DNA of 64,000 nucleotides from Acestrorhynchus altus (lineage: Eukaryota > Chordata > Actinopteri > Characiformes > Acestrorhynchidae): contig CM067507.1 in the NCBI GenBank assembly GCA_034509495.1, positions 8,703,320-8,767,319 of the forward strand. Direction: 5' to 3'. Made by a program: the position numbers and the translations under genes. Numbering within the stretch: the first letter of the stretch is position 1; the number at the start of each line of letters is the position of its first letter. Below the pieces are notes generated by a model. That model did no database searches, was not told where the DNA came from, and saw nothing but the letters and a program-made list of their open reading frames with translations. Shown here piece by piece: positions 23,401-38,400 of this stretch.

Positions 23401-26400
23401 TTTCCCTGAAGGAACCCTCCCAAGGGATCAATAAAGTTCTATTCTATTCTATTCTATTGACAATAAAGACTCTCTCTCACTTTTTACGAACTAGCTGCAG
23501 CATGCACTTCCACAGAGACACATGTAGCTAGCCACCATATTGTCTCAAAATGATACTAACACAACGTCACGGTACATCTTATCTGTTACATCAGCAAACA
23601 AACACTACACTGGTTACCATCACAATTAGTGCCAAAAAAGAGCCAAGCTAACTATCCAGAGAGGGCAAATGTGCTGTCTTACAATCCCAACTGGGTAGCT
23701 GCTATGTGACCATCCTGAATGCCCTTCAACTATGGTTCTTAGAATGTTGAATCTGTCTTCAGTTTTCTGGAAGTGCCTAAAGTGTTTTTATTAAACTTTT
23801 TAAGGTTTATTTCTTTATTCTAAATGGCATATTTCACTATCAGTGCAAGCAATATAGTTGATTTATATATTTTATGTTTAGTATTTGGAAAGTTCCTTTA
23901 TATGTTGCCATAGTGTTCGTTTTTGGGAATGCTGTGTAAGGAACATTTTAATAATGTTGTAATGCAAACCATTATGACATTACACCTTTTCATAACATTT
24001 CTGTGATGATATATACTTTCAGAAAATATTGCTCAATGTTCTGCTAGCTGGAGTGGCATTGTTGAGTATCGTGTACAGGGCCAACACAATTGCATGATGG
24101 CCTCTCAAGGTGTAAATAGCTTATATATGAGATATCTAGCAATGTTTCACAGGACCTTTTTGTTGTAACCTTATTAACTCTTAATGTCCTGTTAGTGAGA
24201 AGCTGGTAGCTATGTGCCCAAAGTTTTTTTTGGAGAGCAATCAATCACAGATCCAAGATGTCTGTGTGCTTGGAAGGTGAGTTTTGTTTTTTAATTAGTC
24301 ATATTGCACAAATATAAGGTGTGAACCCTTTAGATCATTCAATATTTCTGCAATAATTTACTTTAAAACGTCCTAAAAAAGGATAACCAAACATATTGAA
24401 CAAAAATGTTAAACTTGGATCATTTTTCTCAATAAGTAAATCAATATTACATATCTGTGAGTGGCAAAAAAATGTGAACCATTGCTTTTAGTATTTGGTG
24501 TGACCCCACTGTGCATTTCTAGTAATTGTTGATTAGTCTTGCACTTCAGTGTGGAGGAATTTTATCTCATAGTACAAAACACCTTCAACTCTGTTATATT
24601 GGTGGGTTTTCTCCCATGAACTACTTGCTGATTACAAAGTATGATAATTATGAGAAATATGGAAATTAATAGGCTATTGTTCACCAATATTAAAACTTAA
24701 CTATACATTGTGAAGAGAGAGCATTAAGAAGACACAGAAAGACAGCACTATCCAGTAAAACACAAATGAATTACTTTTCTAATTGATGTTACAGTGCTTA
24801 CAACAAAACTATGCTATGCAGCTCATGGTGCTATAAACCAGTGTGTTTTATTTTAAGGTGAAAAACAAACAAACCCTCATTTGATTAGTCAGCACCATGT
24901 AGAGATGAACCCTACAACACTGGTTGTGTACCTTTAACAGGAGCATGAGCTGTTCCAGCTGGACCATGAGTTCTCTTCGATTCTCCTGAAGAGCAGACAT
25001 CCTCTGTTCTAACTCTTCTTTCCTTTGTCTAATGAAAGAAATTTTAAGGATAGCTTCATTACAGATCACAAAAGTGGCATCTTTCATTTCTAATGTGCCA
25101 CCAACCTAAAACTAAGTGAACATTGTTTGTAACAAATCCCACAGAAAAAAAAAAACATGGGTTGAATTGAGAATGAGAGAAATGATCTAAAGCTAAACTT
25201 TTTGTTAGGTGGATCCAAACATATTGACTCACCCAACAACTTGATACAGTAAAGCTGATTGGGATATATAGTGTATCTACATCTACACTATATCTGGTGT
25301 TATGTGTAAATCCTAAAAAAAAAGGGTTGTTTAATATGTATTTATACCTAAGCTGTCTTAGCTCTGCGAGTAGTGTAGGGTTTTGCTGGCCTTTGTCATT
25401 AGATGGCTGAGATGCTTCATCATGCTGCTGCCTTAATCGCTGAATCTCCAGTAGAATCTCCCTGTAAACACATTAAACAGACTGCACACTACTTGATATA
25501 GTCTATGCATAGTCCCAAGGTACTTAAGTGTAAAGCTACTGAACAAGTGACCTGTTTCAGATTGCATTTTCTTTTGACAAATTATGTGTGCCTTCCATGC
25601 AATGCATGTAGATGATGGATGTAGTAGGTACTGAAAGTCACATGTTGCATTATGAGATTCTTGTGTCCATTTCCTTACTTGTTCTTGCTTTCCAGCTCAG
25701 CAATGAGCTGCCGCTGTTGTCTGTTTGTGTCCAGGGAAAGGGATGTGTCACCTGGCGCTCTGGCTTGCTACAATGTAGGTAAATTCAAATTTATTTTATT
25801 CACAGTTCTCAAGAATATAGATTACCAAATAATGTACTACCACCAATGCAACTCTCAAATAAAAAAAGTGACATAGACAATAGTTTCACATCTTTGCCAA
25901 TATATAGGTTGTGATTAGTATGACCAAAATCTTACCGCTGACACTTCATCAGCAGCCAATTGGGAGGCGTAGCGGGCAATCAGGTAGTGCTCATCATCCT
26001 GGTAACTGCTGCAGGTTTCCAGCAAGCTGCCAATAAAAAAAATCAGTAAGTGGCTCGTCAAAATAATTGTGTGGGTTACTTTGCAAATTGTGGTTTATAA
26101 GCTGATGTAATACTTGAAAGAATGTCAAAAACTGCTGTCTATCCAGGTCACAACTCTACAGAGATAAGAGTTTTCCCTCAGAATTCAGCTCATGAAGGTC
26201 TTGCCAATTAACTAATGAGCTGAATCAGGTGTGTTTAATGAGGCAGAATGCTAAACTCTGCAAAGCTGTTGCATGGAAAGAATCTGTTTTGACACCATGA
26301 TGTAGAGAAATGATTCTCAATAGTAGCAAACAGCACAGAAGTAAATACATATGAAATATTGTGTAGATAATGGTTATGAGAAATTATTTCGATTTAAAAA

Positions 26401-29400
26401 TCAGATGGTCACAGATGGTATACTGCTTTCTTTCCTGATATTGATATCTTTTGTTTGTAGATACTGACCCAGTATTGAAAATGCAGGCAATAAAATGCCC
26501 AGGAAGAAATAAATAAATACATAAATAATAAATTGACATCACAGAATGAGAGTTTGTGCTGTTTCAGACTCCAATGCTGATGCCAGTATGCCTAAACAAC
26601 CTTATGAACGGTAAAGTTAACATTTCTGAAAACAATATGGGAATACCAGAAAGCAGTCTTCCTTTCCTTCCACAAATATAAGTAAATCCATCCAAACACA
26701 AATGCAAGCAAGTTCAGCAGCTCAGTGACAAATGTTACGGTAGTTACATGTGATGTGGAGGAAGCATGGGTCAAGGAGGTAGGAGAAATTGGAAACTCAA
26801 ACTACTGTGTGCCTCAAAGCAAGGAGCTTCCACTCTTCATGTTTGAGAGCATCTGTGGGAAGTTTTGTCTATTCATCCAGGAGAGCATTTGTGAGGTCAG
26901 GCAGTGATTTTGGAGGAGAGGGCATGTTTTACAGTGTTCTAGTTCATCCCAAAAATGTTGGAAGGGGCTAGGGTCAGGACTCTGTGTGGGCCTTGTCCAG
27001 GTTCCTTCATACCAAACTCACCCAAACATGCTTTTATGGAGCTTGCTTTGCATACTGGGACACAGTCACACTGGAACAGAAAAGGGTCATGCTTTCATCA
27101 ATGTATGAAACATTGTATGAAAGCATACAATTGTCCAAATTGTCTCGGTATGCTGAAGCATTAAGATTTCCTTTCACTGGATCTAAGGGACAACCCCGTA
27201 GCATTATCCCTCCTCCACCAAACTTTACTGTTGGCGCAATGTATTGTTGTTCATGATGTAAGGCTTTGCATGCAGCTAATTGGCCTTGGAAACTCATGCC
27301 ATGAACTTCCTAGCACACAGTTTAAGTGCTGATGTTAATGCCAGTGGAGATTAGGAACTCTGTAATTACTGAGTCAGCAGAGCCTTGGACCCTTTTTTTG
27401 CACTATACACCTCAGAACTCTATGTGGTCCACTACTTCTTGGCTTAATTACTGTGGTTCCCAAACGCTTCGACTTTTCAACAAAATTACTCACAGTTGCT
27501 CATGGAATATGTAGAAGAAGAAAGTCACGATGTGACTTGTATTGATGGCATCCTAATCCAAATTCAGAGAGTTCATTAGAATGACCCAATCTTTCACAAA
27601 TGTAATGGCACTGGTAGTAATGGTTTCTTGGAGAAGTATTCAACTACCTTACAATTCATTAAACTATCTGTAATACAAATGTCAATGATACATATTTTAT
27701 TTTAAAAGAATGCAACTGATTAATATTCATTTTAGGTAAAAAAAAAAAAAAAAAAATCTGAAGAAATTCTGACAAAGTTCTAGCTGAAAAATTCTGCTTG
27801 GATGTATTCAACACCTGTGCTTAGCAAGCTCTACATTTACATAGACATTACCTCAACAAGGACATAACTGACTTACAACTGACTCAACTTGAGAATCACT
27901 TAGAAAGGTTAATTATAGATAGTGTTCTGGATAAAAACCCCTTAACTATTAGAAAAAAAACTATGAATCTGAAAACAACCTGTGAAATTCAGACCAAAGA
28001 GCATTCTACAAAATTAGAAATAACATTCAGGATTAGAAATAAAGTTGAGTATTGAAGCTCAGGTCAAGGTTTCTGAGGTCATCATAAATGTGACCAGAAG
28101 TTATGCTATAAATAATAATGGGTAGTGTGGGGAAGTTATTATATGATTTGCATGCACCACATTTCCTGAACTTTAAAATCAGCTCCTTGAAAGACAAAAA
28201 GGGTATACACACTACATAGATATGTAATATGATTAAATTCTTCAAAAAGATATCAGCCTATTAAAATATAATCAGCTGAAAATATATATTAAAATGCATA
28301 AAAGACAGGTGATAAAGATAGATAAAGTAATCTGAGTACAAGTGTAAAGTAATTTGTACACCTGTACAAAACTTACAAAACCTGTAAAAACCTAGGCTTT
28401 TATTTATAACTAAAAGGAATGGTTACAAATGTGTAGTGACTGTTAGCATGTGATTAAACTATTTGCTCCCTTGTGTAGTTATGAAAATCTTCAGTAGATG
28501 CATGGGTTTGCTGGATATGTTGCAATGTTTCAATTATGAACCACAGCTCAGTATAACCATGCAAAATAAGAGGTTAATAATCAATATTTAAGATGCCCAA
28601 TCCTGGACTTAAATATGTACGCAGTGGAATTTGGATCCAAAACACTTGGATCTACTATACAAATTAAATTAGGCCTTAAATTAACAAGTGTTATTCAAAA
28701 GTGGGCCAATAAAATCACACAAAAAATAAAAATTGTCAATGGGCTGATACTTAAAACCAAAATAGGCAGCACAAATTAAATTAAAATGAGGATTAATCAA
28801 AGCTTTTAATTTCCTTAAAGTTATTGAATTGCACAAAGCCTTCAAAAACAAAAGCCTGGCCAATTGGCAAGCTGCAAAATTCACAAACGTAAAGGGGCAA
28901 AAATGGTCACCATTCCACATCTAATCACAGTTTAACAAAATGTTATGTAAAATTTGCACAAATCTATTTTTTAACTTAAGAATTTACAATGTTTACTGTC
29001 AAAGTTGATGCTTAGACTAAGATGGTGACTACAAATGTAGACAAAAAATTTTTGCCAGTGCAACTACAGTCAAGCTGGCCAAACTAACCAGGAGCGGTTC
29101 TTTTGGAGGAGGTTCACATATAGCGCAATGAGGACATGTTCATCGGCAAGTCTGTCTGCAATATCAAGGCTGTACTGAACCCTGAAAGCAGTGTTTCACA
29201 AAGACAAATTAGATCATGGGCATGGTTTAATGTTTTTTTATTTAAAACAACAGTTCACTATTCACTAAGTCTAGATCAGATTATGAAGAGGAAAAAAGTC
29301 AAATACATTAAAAATTATAACTTTAAAAGTAGAAAAGACAAGCAATATTTATCAGGATACTTGATATAAGGAGAATATGTGTATTTATTATTCATGTCAA

Positions 29401-32400
29401 CTGCATCTATCACAGTGTATAACGGTTGTTTAAACATGCATAAATCTTTGCTCAAATACCTGCAATAGGGATTATGGGACTAAATGTCCTATCTATTTCA
29501 CATGTGGTTGATTCACACATGCTTTTATTATTCAAAGAGGTGGACTAACTTACCCTTTCCCTTTCAAAAGGTCAGGGGCAGCCCTAGCCAGGGACGTTCT
29601 CTGTTTAACGTCATCATTTGCACCTCTATTTACACCAGCAAAAAATGTTATCAAAACATGGGTAAACAATCACATACACGCGCACACACACACATACACA
29701 TACACGATACAGCTACAGTGTAAAAAGATATCCAGAATAAAGTAGCTTTAAGCATTGTTTCAATTGTAAGACACTTTACTCTGTTCTATCTGTTCCAGTA
29801 CGGCAGCCTTGTTATTAGTTTACTGTCAGTGTTCTTAGTGTTGATCGTGGAGTACCCTTGAACTGCAGATTTGATCATTTTTACCTGGTCTTAATTGAGT
29901 CAGGTGTGTTGGCTAAAAACAAAGGACTAAAGTAGACTGTTTCTTTAACATTACTCAAGATTAAACGATTGAACTATTAAAACTCTGTAAACTTTCTTTG
30001 TGAAAAGGGAAGCAATTGATAGATTTATGTATTAGCATAAACCTAAATGTGAAAACTATGAACAGATTTTAATGTTAAGATTTATATTGGCTGGTTTTAT
30101 ATATAATTAGCTGGTATATATATTGTAAATAATATAGTATGGAAAAGACCAGGACAATGACAACACACAGGTTCATTTTTGATTAACATGCAATGTCTAC
30201 ATATTTTATGCTGCTATATATAATACTTTTGATTCATTGATGTTGATTATCTAAAGTTCCTTGAAAAAATATAGCACAAGACAACAACCGACTGATTTTT
30301 TCCCTTGCTCAGATTGCATAAAATCTGCTATGATGTTGAATGTCAGAGGGACTGTGATATATTTCACATGTAATTTGTACATATTTAAGGCAGGTTATGT
30401 ATAATACTTTTGTATGTATAATACACTGTTTATCTCCTAGAACCAGCCATTAGGGGTGTAGTTTGTGCACTGCCGGTGCCGGTCCCAAGCCCGGATAAAT
30501 GGTGAGGGTTCCGTCAGGAAGGGCACCAGCATAAAACTTGTGCCAAAACTATAAAGCGGATCATAAATATGATTGTTATACTGGATTGGAGGTAGATGAT
30601 CTGCTGTGGTGAACCCAAAAGGGAGCAGCCGAAAGAAGAATAAGAAGACGCTGTTTATCTAAAATTCAATAAAGAGGAAGTTACCCATATTTCGCATGAG
30701 CATTTTAAATACTGCATTTATTAAATGATTTGTAGTAATCTTCTAATGTTTGCTTCATACAGTGTTTCAATACTATATGTTCCAATGAAAAACAAAGATT
30801 TCATAAAGTTGAGCATTTTGTCCAAGGGATGTACGAATATATTTTACAAGACCCCATTTTGATCAGCCAACACAAATAGCTAATGTAGTTCCCTCTCAGC
30901 AAGTTTACCACAAATCTTAACTCATGCAACCAAAATAGCTCAGTTAATACTTTGTATCATTTGCAAAGATATGCACCCTCTCAGAATGTACCTTTACATC
31001 AATCATGGACAACCTGGAGGGAAGCAAACTGAAGATTTTGCAATAGCCCTCACAGTCCTTTGACCTAAACATCATAGAAAATGTGTGCATAGCAAGGTCA
31101 AAATGAAAAGCCTTTTGTAATGAAGAAAATAAATGTCATACCAGACTTATAAAGTACCGGTACTAACTCTCTAAGGTTTCTGAGCTTCTGCACATACCAC
31201 ATCGGTTATTTAGATTTTTAGGATATAGAAAATATTAGGATTTGCCTAAAATATTGTTTTTTTATTTTTCATTAATTAAAGACACTGTGTTTGCTGCTTG
31301 TCCATCAAAAACAGTTCAGGTGTATTGCTGCATTCAATACCACATAATCAGAAAGTAAAATCAGAATTTTTGAAATGTATTAAAAATCATGTCCAATCAG
31401 CAGAATTTATCACACGTGGTTACACATCAATCAAGGTGTAAAACCTGAAAGATGATTAAAAAAAGAGCTAAATTTACAGTCTTACAGGAGGGTCTGAATA
31501 CTTATGTCCATGCCATTTTTTCTTTTTCATATTTACATATTTAAGTTTTATTTTCTCATTACAAAATGAAATCATTTATAAAAACAATTATTTTAGGGGA
31601 AGGTAGCAACATCACTGATGGATTTTTCCCCTTGCTCAGATTATCTATAAAGTGCTATGATGTTGCCTGTAGTGCTGTAGTGATGGATGTTAGAGGAATA
31701 AATACAGATTTTAAAAATGGGAAAATGTTTAATTATAGTTAATTTTAGATAGTTTTCCTAATATTACATAAACATAAATCATACCACTCAGTTTACACAT
31801 CCGCACATCTTGCATGTTAATATACTGAATTATAATCTCTGCATCGTGATACAGTGGGGAAAATAAGTATTTAGTCAGTCACCAATTGTGCAAGTTCTCC
31901 CACTTAAAAAGATGAGAGAGGCCTGTAATTGACATCATAGGTAGACCTCAACTATGAGAGACAAAATGTGAAAAAAAATTGAGAAAATCATTTTGTCTGA
32001 CTTTTAAAGAATTTATTTGCAAATAATGGTGGAAAATAAGTATTTGGTCAATAACAAACAAGCAAGATTTCTGGCTGTCACAGACCTGTAACTTCTTTTT
32101 TAAGAGGCTCCTCTTTCCCCCACTCATTACCTGTATTAATGGCACCTGTTTGAAGTCGTTAACAGTATAAAAGACACCTGCCCACAACCTCAAACAGTCA
32201 CACTCCAAACTCCACTATGGTGAAGACGAAAGAGCTGTCAGAGGACACCAGAAACCAAATTGTAGACCTGCACCAGGCTGGGAAGACTGAATCTGCAATA
32301 GGCAAGCAGCTTGGTGTGAAGAAATCTACTGTGGGAGCAATAATTAGAAAATGGAAGACCTACAAGACCACTACTAATCTCCCTCGATCTGGGGCTCCAC

Positions 32401-35400
32401 GCAAGATCTCAGCCTGTGGGGTCAAAATGATCACAAGAACAGTGAGGGAAAAATCCCAGAACCACAAGGGGGGATCTAGTGAATGACCTGCAGAAAGCTG
32501 GGACCAACGTTACAAAGGCTACCATCAGCAACACACTACGACGCCAGGGACTCAGATCTTGCAGTGCCAGACGTGTCCCCCTGCTTAAGCCAGTCCATAT
32601 CCAGGCACGTCTGAAGTTTGCTAGAGAGCATTTGGATGTTCCAGAAGAGTATTGGGAGAATGTCATATGGTCAGATGAAACCAAAGTAGAACTATTTGGT
32701 AAAAACACAACTCGTCGTGTTTGGAGGACAGTGAATGCGGAGTTGCATCCAAAGAACACCATACCAACTGTGAAGCATGGGGGTGGCAACATCATGCTTT
32801 GGGGCTGTTTCTCTGCAAAGGGACCAGGACGACTGGTCCGTGTACATGAAAGAATGAATGGGGCCATGTATTGTGAGATTTTGGGTGCAAACCTCCTTCC
32901 ATCAGCAAGGGCAATGAAGATGAAACGTGGCTGGGTCTTTCAGCATGACAATGATCCCAAGCACACTGCCAGGGCAACAAAGGAGTGGCTTCGTAAGTCC
33001 TGGAGTGGCCTAGCCAGTCTCCCGATCTCAACCCCATCGAAAACCTTTGGAGGGAGTTAAAAGTCAGTGTTGCCTGCCGACAGCCCCAAAACATCACTGC
33101 TCTAGAGGAGATCTGCATGGAGGAATGGGCCAACATACCAGCAACAGTGTGTGCCAACCTTGTGAAGACTTACAGAAAACGTTTGACCTCTGTCATTGCC
33201 AACAGAGGATATACACCAAAGTATTGAGATGAACTTTTGTTATTGACCAAATACTTATTTTCCACCATTATTTGCAAATAAATTCTTTAAAAGTCAGACA
33301 AAATGGTTTTCTCAATTTTTTTTTCACATTTTGTCTCTCATAGTTGAGGTCTACCTATGATGTCAATTACAGGCCTCTCTCATCTTTTTAAGTGGGAGAA
33401 CTTGCACAATTGGTGACTGACTAAATACTTATTTTCCCCACTGTATGTATCATACCGCCAGACTCTTGCCAACACACATACTTTGCCCCAACCCAACATC
33501 ACAAAACTCAAAGTACAGGATAAAATAAATCATGACAAGAAAACACACAGATTCTTGCAAAGAAAAGCAGCTCTTTGTGTTTGTCATCTTTCTATATGTT
33601 ATGTTTTGAAGAAAATGATGGAGACATAAGTTTGCATACATAAATCAATATCTGTTTATTTGAGTATTACTATTTACATGAAATGGTGTTTGTTGACACA
33701 CAATCAGATTGTGTTTGGTAGAGTATGTACAAAACACCACTAACAGGAGACAGATGGGGTTTTGGGGTAATCTTTCTTTAAATAAGGCTCCTTTAAAAAA
33801 AACAAAAAAAACACTAAAGTACACATTGTAAGGGTACTTGAGGACCAGCACTGGACAACCAGGTTTAAAATACTGCCATATTTCTTTAATTAGTTAATCC
33901 ATGGTTTGTTGAAGCCTTGTTTTTGTACAGTAGTGCTTGAATTGCTTTAAATTGGTGCTTGATTCTTTAGAATTTTCTATATTTCTGCATAAACGTAAGT
34001 TCAAAGTTAATAAGATTTTCCCACAAGTCCTAAAAGTAGATAAGGATATAAAAAACAAGCAATTAAGACAAATACGTGACCATGATTATTTGATCCAGTA
34101 TTACATATGTGTGGCAAAAATACACAAACCTTTAGAATTAGCAGAAAATTTGAAGGTGAAATTAGAGTCAGGTCTATGAATGGGATGACAATCAGGTGAA
34201 AGTGGGTGCACTGTTTTATTTAAAGATAACATTTTAGTGTATGTGAATCAGGACACGAACAAACAAGATTTTACAAAAACTGATTACAAAACCATACCCA
34301 TTCCGCAACCAGACAGACTGTTTACAAGTGGGGTAAATTTAAGACAATATTAGCCTCCCCAGGTCACAAGGAACCCTAGGTAACATGTAAGCAACTAATG
34401 GCCTTTCTCACATTGGCTAGTGCTGATGTTTATGAGTTCCAATTATTGCTACACAAGGAGGTCAGGTCAGAAAACAAATGTTCACCTACTGTTGCCATCC
34501 ACAGATATGTAATATTGAATCATTTTTCTCAATAAATATATGACAAAATGTAATATGTCTCATTTGTTTGATGTGGTTCCTCTTGTGTACTTTTAAGACT
34601 TAGGTAGTCTTAAGTTTTAGGAAGATTTAGGTAAAATGTACAAAGAATTATAGAGAATTCCAAATGGTTCAAGCACCACTGTATGTAGCTGTATATGTAT
34701 GTCATTTTATGGTGTCATTTTAACAGTGGTATTTGAAGGGGAAACTCACCCTTTGCTGGAGTAAGGGTTGCTGGTTGAGGGCATGGAATGACAAAGCATG
34801 TAATCTTTGGAGATTGGAGGCCTTGGAGGCCTGCAGCACATACATAAAATATTCACACAAATAAAAAACAAAGAAAGAGAAAGAGAGAGAGAGAGACGGA
34901 CAGAGACAAAGAGAAAGAATGAGTAAGTCAAAGAAAAAAAAAAAACACCCAAACATTTCTGTATTTATTTTCTCTAACATCTCTAACATCTACTTACCAA
35001 GTATCGCTATTTTGTAGAGGAAAAAAAATACAAAGACAAAAAGCAACAAAATGTTATGAAGGCATACAATTTGAAATGATCAACATTTTCCTGCATGATG
35101 AGATAATCTTTCACACCAACAGCTTTTTACATTAAAAAGCCCTGGTAAGTAAAATCTTGAGACATCAGATTATAATATATAAAAAGACAAAATAAACAGT
35201 TTTGTTATTACAAACAAAAGTTTGTTATTACATTAGAAAATTGAGGTTCACATACACAAAATGAGCAAGGTTCAGAGGTTTCTCAGGAGCATCAGAGTAC
35301 ATAGGATTAAGTGGCTCACGGCTGGAAGCACAGCTCAGAGATTTACTCAGGGCATTCGACAACTTCTTTGCTGGGGATTTCTGGAAGACAAAGATTTTTT

Positions 35401-38400
35401 CCACAGTATTCCTGTTAAAAACAACACTCAAATTATATTACTCATAGTCACACACATAATCACACATTATATCAAGACATTTAAAAAAATAAAATAAAAA
35501 GACAAAATGTAAATGTGGGCACCCTAAGAAATCTGGCATACTTTTACTAATGTCCCAAACCCCTTATAGCTTATTAGGACTATGGCTTAGGAAAGACCCA
35601 GCGATATAAGTGTCAAATCTTAATAAATATTCAGACTCCTCAAACCTTGTCCAAACAATCAGCAACTATGGGCTTCTCTGAGCAGCTGCCTAGCACTCTG
35701 AAATTTAAAATAACTGATCGATGAGCCACAAAGCAGGAGAAGGCTATATAAGTGCTGTATAATGTGTTCTAAAGTAGCCAATATCCTCAAATTGTAATGT
35801 AAATATGAAATGTTATTTAACAGGAATGGTGATGGTCAGATCTAGAAGACTAAGAAAACTTTGTATGATAAGAACATATGATTGCTTGAAAGGAAACCCT
35901 GACAACACTTCAGCTGATGAGCAAAGGGGTGATGCTTCGGGCTTGTGATTCAGTCACTGGCACTAAACACTTCGTTGAGAAGAATGGATCCAAATGAATA
36001 CCAGAAATTCTGGAAGAAAACATCACATCTCTATAAAGCTGAAGATGAAAAGAAGATGAAAGGAAGAGTGGGTGAACCCAACAAGAATTGAAAGAAAGAA
36101 ATATGAATAGAAGAAATAGAAATCTTGTTTATATTAAAGAAATGTGCCATTAAATTTTGCGCCTTTTAGAAATCAGTTCATCTACTCTGTAATTTATATA
36201 ACAACTGCCAAGCCTAATAGCTTTTCAAATTTACAAATCATATTATATTGTGCCTATATATCTATATATACACACAGTATGTGCAATTGTTTTAAGCTAC
36301 TGTGAAAATTCAAACTAAAATGTCCTTTTCTGTAGTAAGTGTCCATTAAAACATTTCCAAAGCTGTCTTCAAGGGAGTGTAGCATTATTTATAGATATCA
36401 TCCAACAAATAAGCAAATAAGTGTTTAATTATGTTAAATCAGGTAAGCCGATTTCTTGGATTTAACAGACCTATGCTCTAGCTGGAAGCATCCAAGAGAA
36501 ACCAAGCTTTGCTCTTCGAACTAGCTGACAGAGTAACCACTTCTTTGCTCAAAATAAGAAGTTTTTGTTATATTTTTACTGTATTTTTGCATAAACTACA
36601 TCTTTTGTAAAAAAAAAAAAAATATTTCTGAGATATTAAACAGTTTTAAATGTGCTTAGGTGCTGTATAGCTGCATGTCTAAAATACCACTCAACAGTTA
36701 AACTTCCTACTTATGATTTTTAAGTAAAGGGAACTGCAAAAAAAGGGTTGTCCATGGGTTGATTTTTATGATGTATTTCTTTAAATGCTTATTACTAAGT
36801 CTATGTTACAGGTCTTGTACCAGTAGGCCAGAGGTAGGCAACCCTAGTTCTGGTGTGCCAGACTTCTGTACAGTTTTGTGCTCTTCCTATGTAAGCGCAA
36901 CTGATTCAACTCAACTGTTAATTGCCATGTTTAGCAGGTTTGCTAGAAAAGAAATGCCTAGCTCTGCATTTGGCCCTTGGCTGCATACACAGATGAACAG
37001 CACGATCACCTAGCTTGACAAAAATATTTTACAGGATGTAATTGAACAGACACACATACATACCACCCTCTTACCCATGAGGTGTATTCCTTCATCTGGT
37101 GCTGGTTGCTATGGGAGCCAGAGGCATGGCCCTTCCAGAAACACTCCTGACAGAGCTGGTAATTATGACATTGTTGGCAACGGTAGCGGAATCCCATCAT
37201 GCTTTGGCTGTGGCAGTAGGAGCATTCCACAGGGTGGAAGACTGGAGGAGAAGAGAGAAACAAATAAGGACCTGGTGTCACGTTTTTTATTTTAGTTTGT
37301 GACAACTTCCCAATCACCATGTCTCTCATTGTTTCTTACAACAGTTCCAGATCTGGGCTGTACTTTACTGCAAATTACAAGGCCCCAGATTCAATCTACA
37401 TTCAACACTTATTTCAGCCACAAGACATCCTTCAGCTATGTAATGCATGCTTTTACCAACACGCTGCTAATGTACATACTTTGATTTAGTTCAACATTTA
37501 TCATTAACAATAACAGTTTAATAAGTAAACCCTGCAGTTTTAAAAACTGGTAAAAATGATGGTGCAAGAGACAAATTGGAATAGTGGTGAAAGAAGCATA
37601 AAACATAATGTTTGACAAAGTTATAAAGCTGTCAGTAAAGTAAAAGTAGAACTGCATTGCTGAGTGGAGAAAAGTAGTACAACATACTACTAGAGTGGTG
37701 TACCTAATAAATGAGCTGTACAGAACATAATTGTGAAATAGTAAAAGCATATTCAATTCTGCCATTTACTTGCTATAACATTTCAAATTCTGCATTTAAA
37801 ATAAAATAAAATTCATCACCATTTTCCACATTAGCAAGCCGATGCATGAGTGGCAACCAGACAAGACACTGTGTGGGAGGATCAGACATGAAAGCATCCA
37901 GGAACATGTTCAAGGAAACCTGTTTCTTTACCAAAACAAACAAAAACAAAATAGTCAGTGACAATCACAGTGAGGATCATGAGCACACACGCAACCAAGG
38001 TCTTCATGTCAAGTAGAAAAGCTTGTGTTCCTTACAGCCTGAATTGAGGAAAATAATTGCTCGTATTATTTACTTCTTTATTAGCTGTTTCTTCTATAGA
38101 GTGTTAATCACTGAACACTGTACGATGCAAATAATACATTTTACCAACTTGTTGTGAAAAGCATGTTCTGGTGGTCTGCTCTGTGTAGCCAAAAGATGGC
38201 CCTTCATAAACAATGGCAGGCAGCTTGAGCACCTCTTTTAGGAACTGGTCAAACTGTGAGTAAATCATGATCCCTTTGGGGTCTGCAATCTGAGAAAAAA
38301 TATCTGGAAAAAAACAATCAACAACAAATAAATGCATAATACAAATATAAATTAATGTAAACACTCAAACAGGACAAATCTATTTTAGTAGGTTTTCCTT

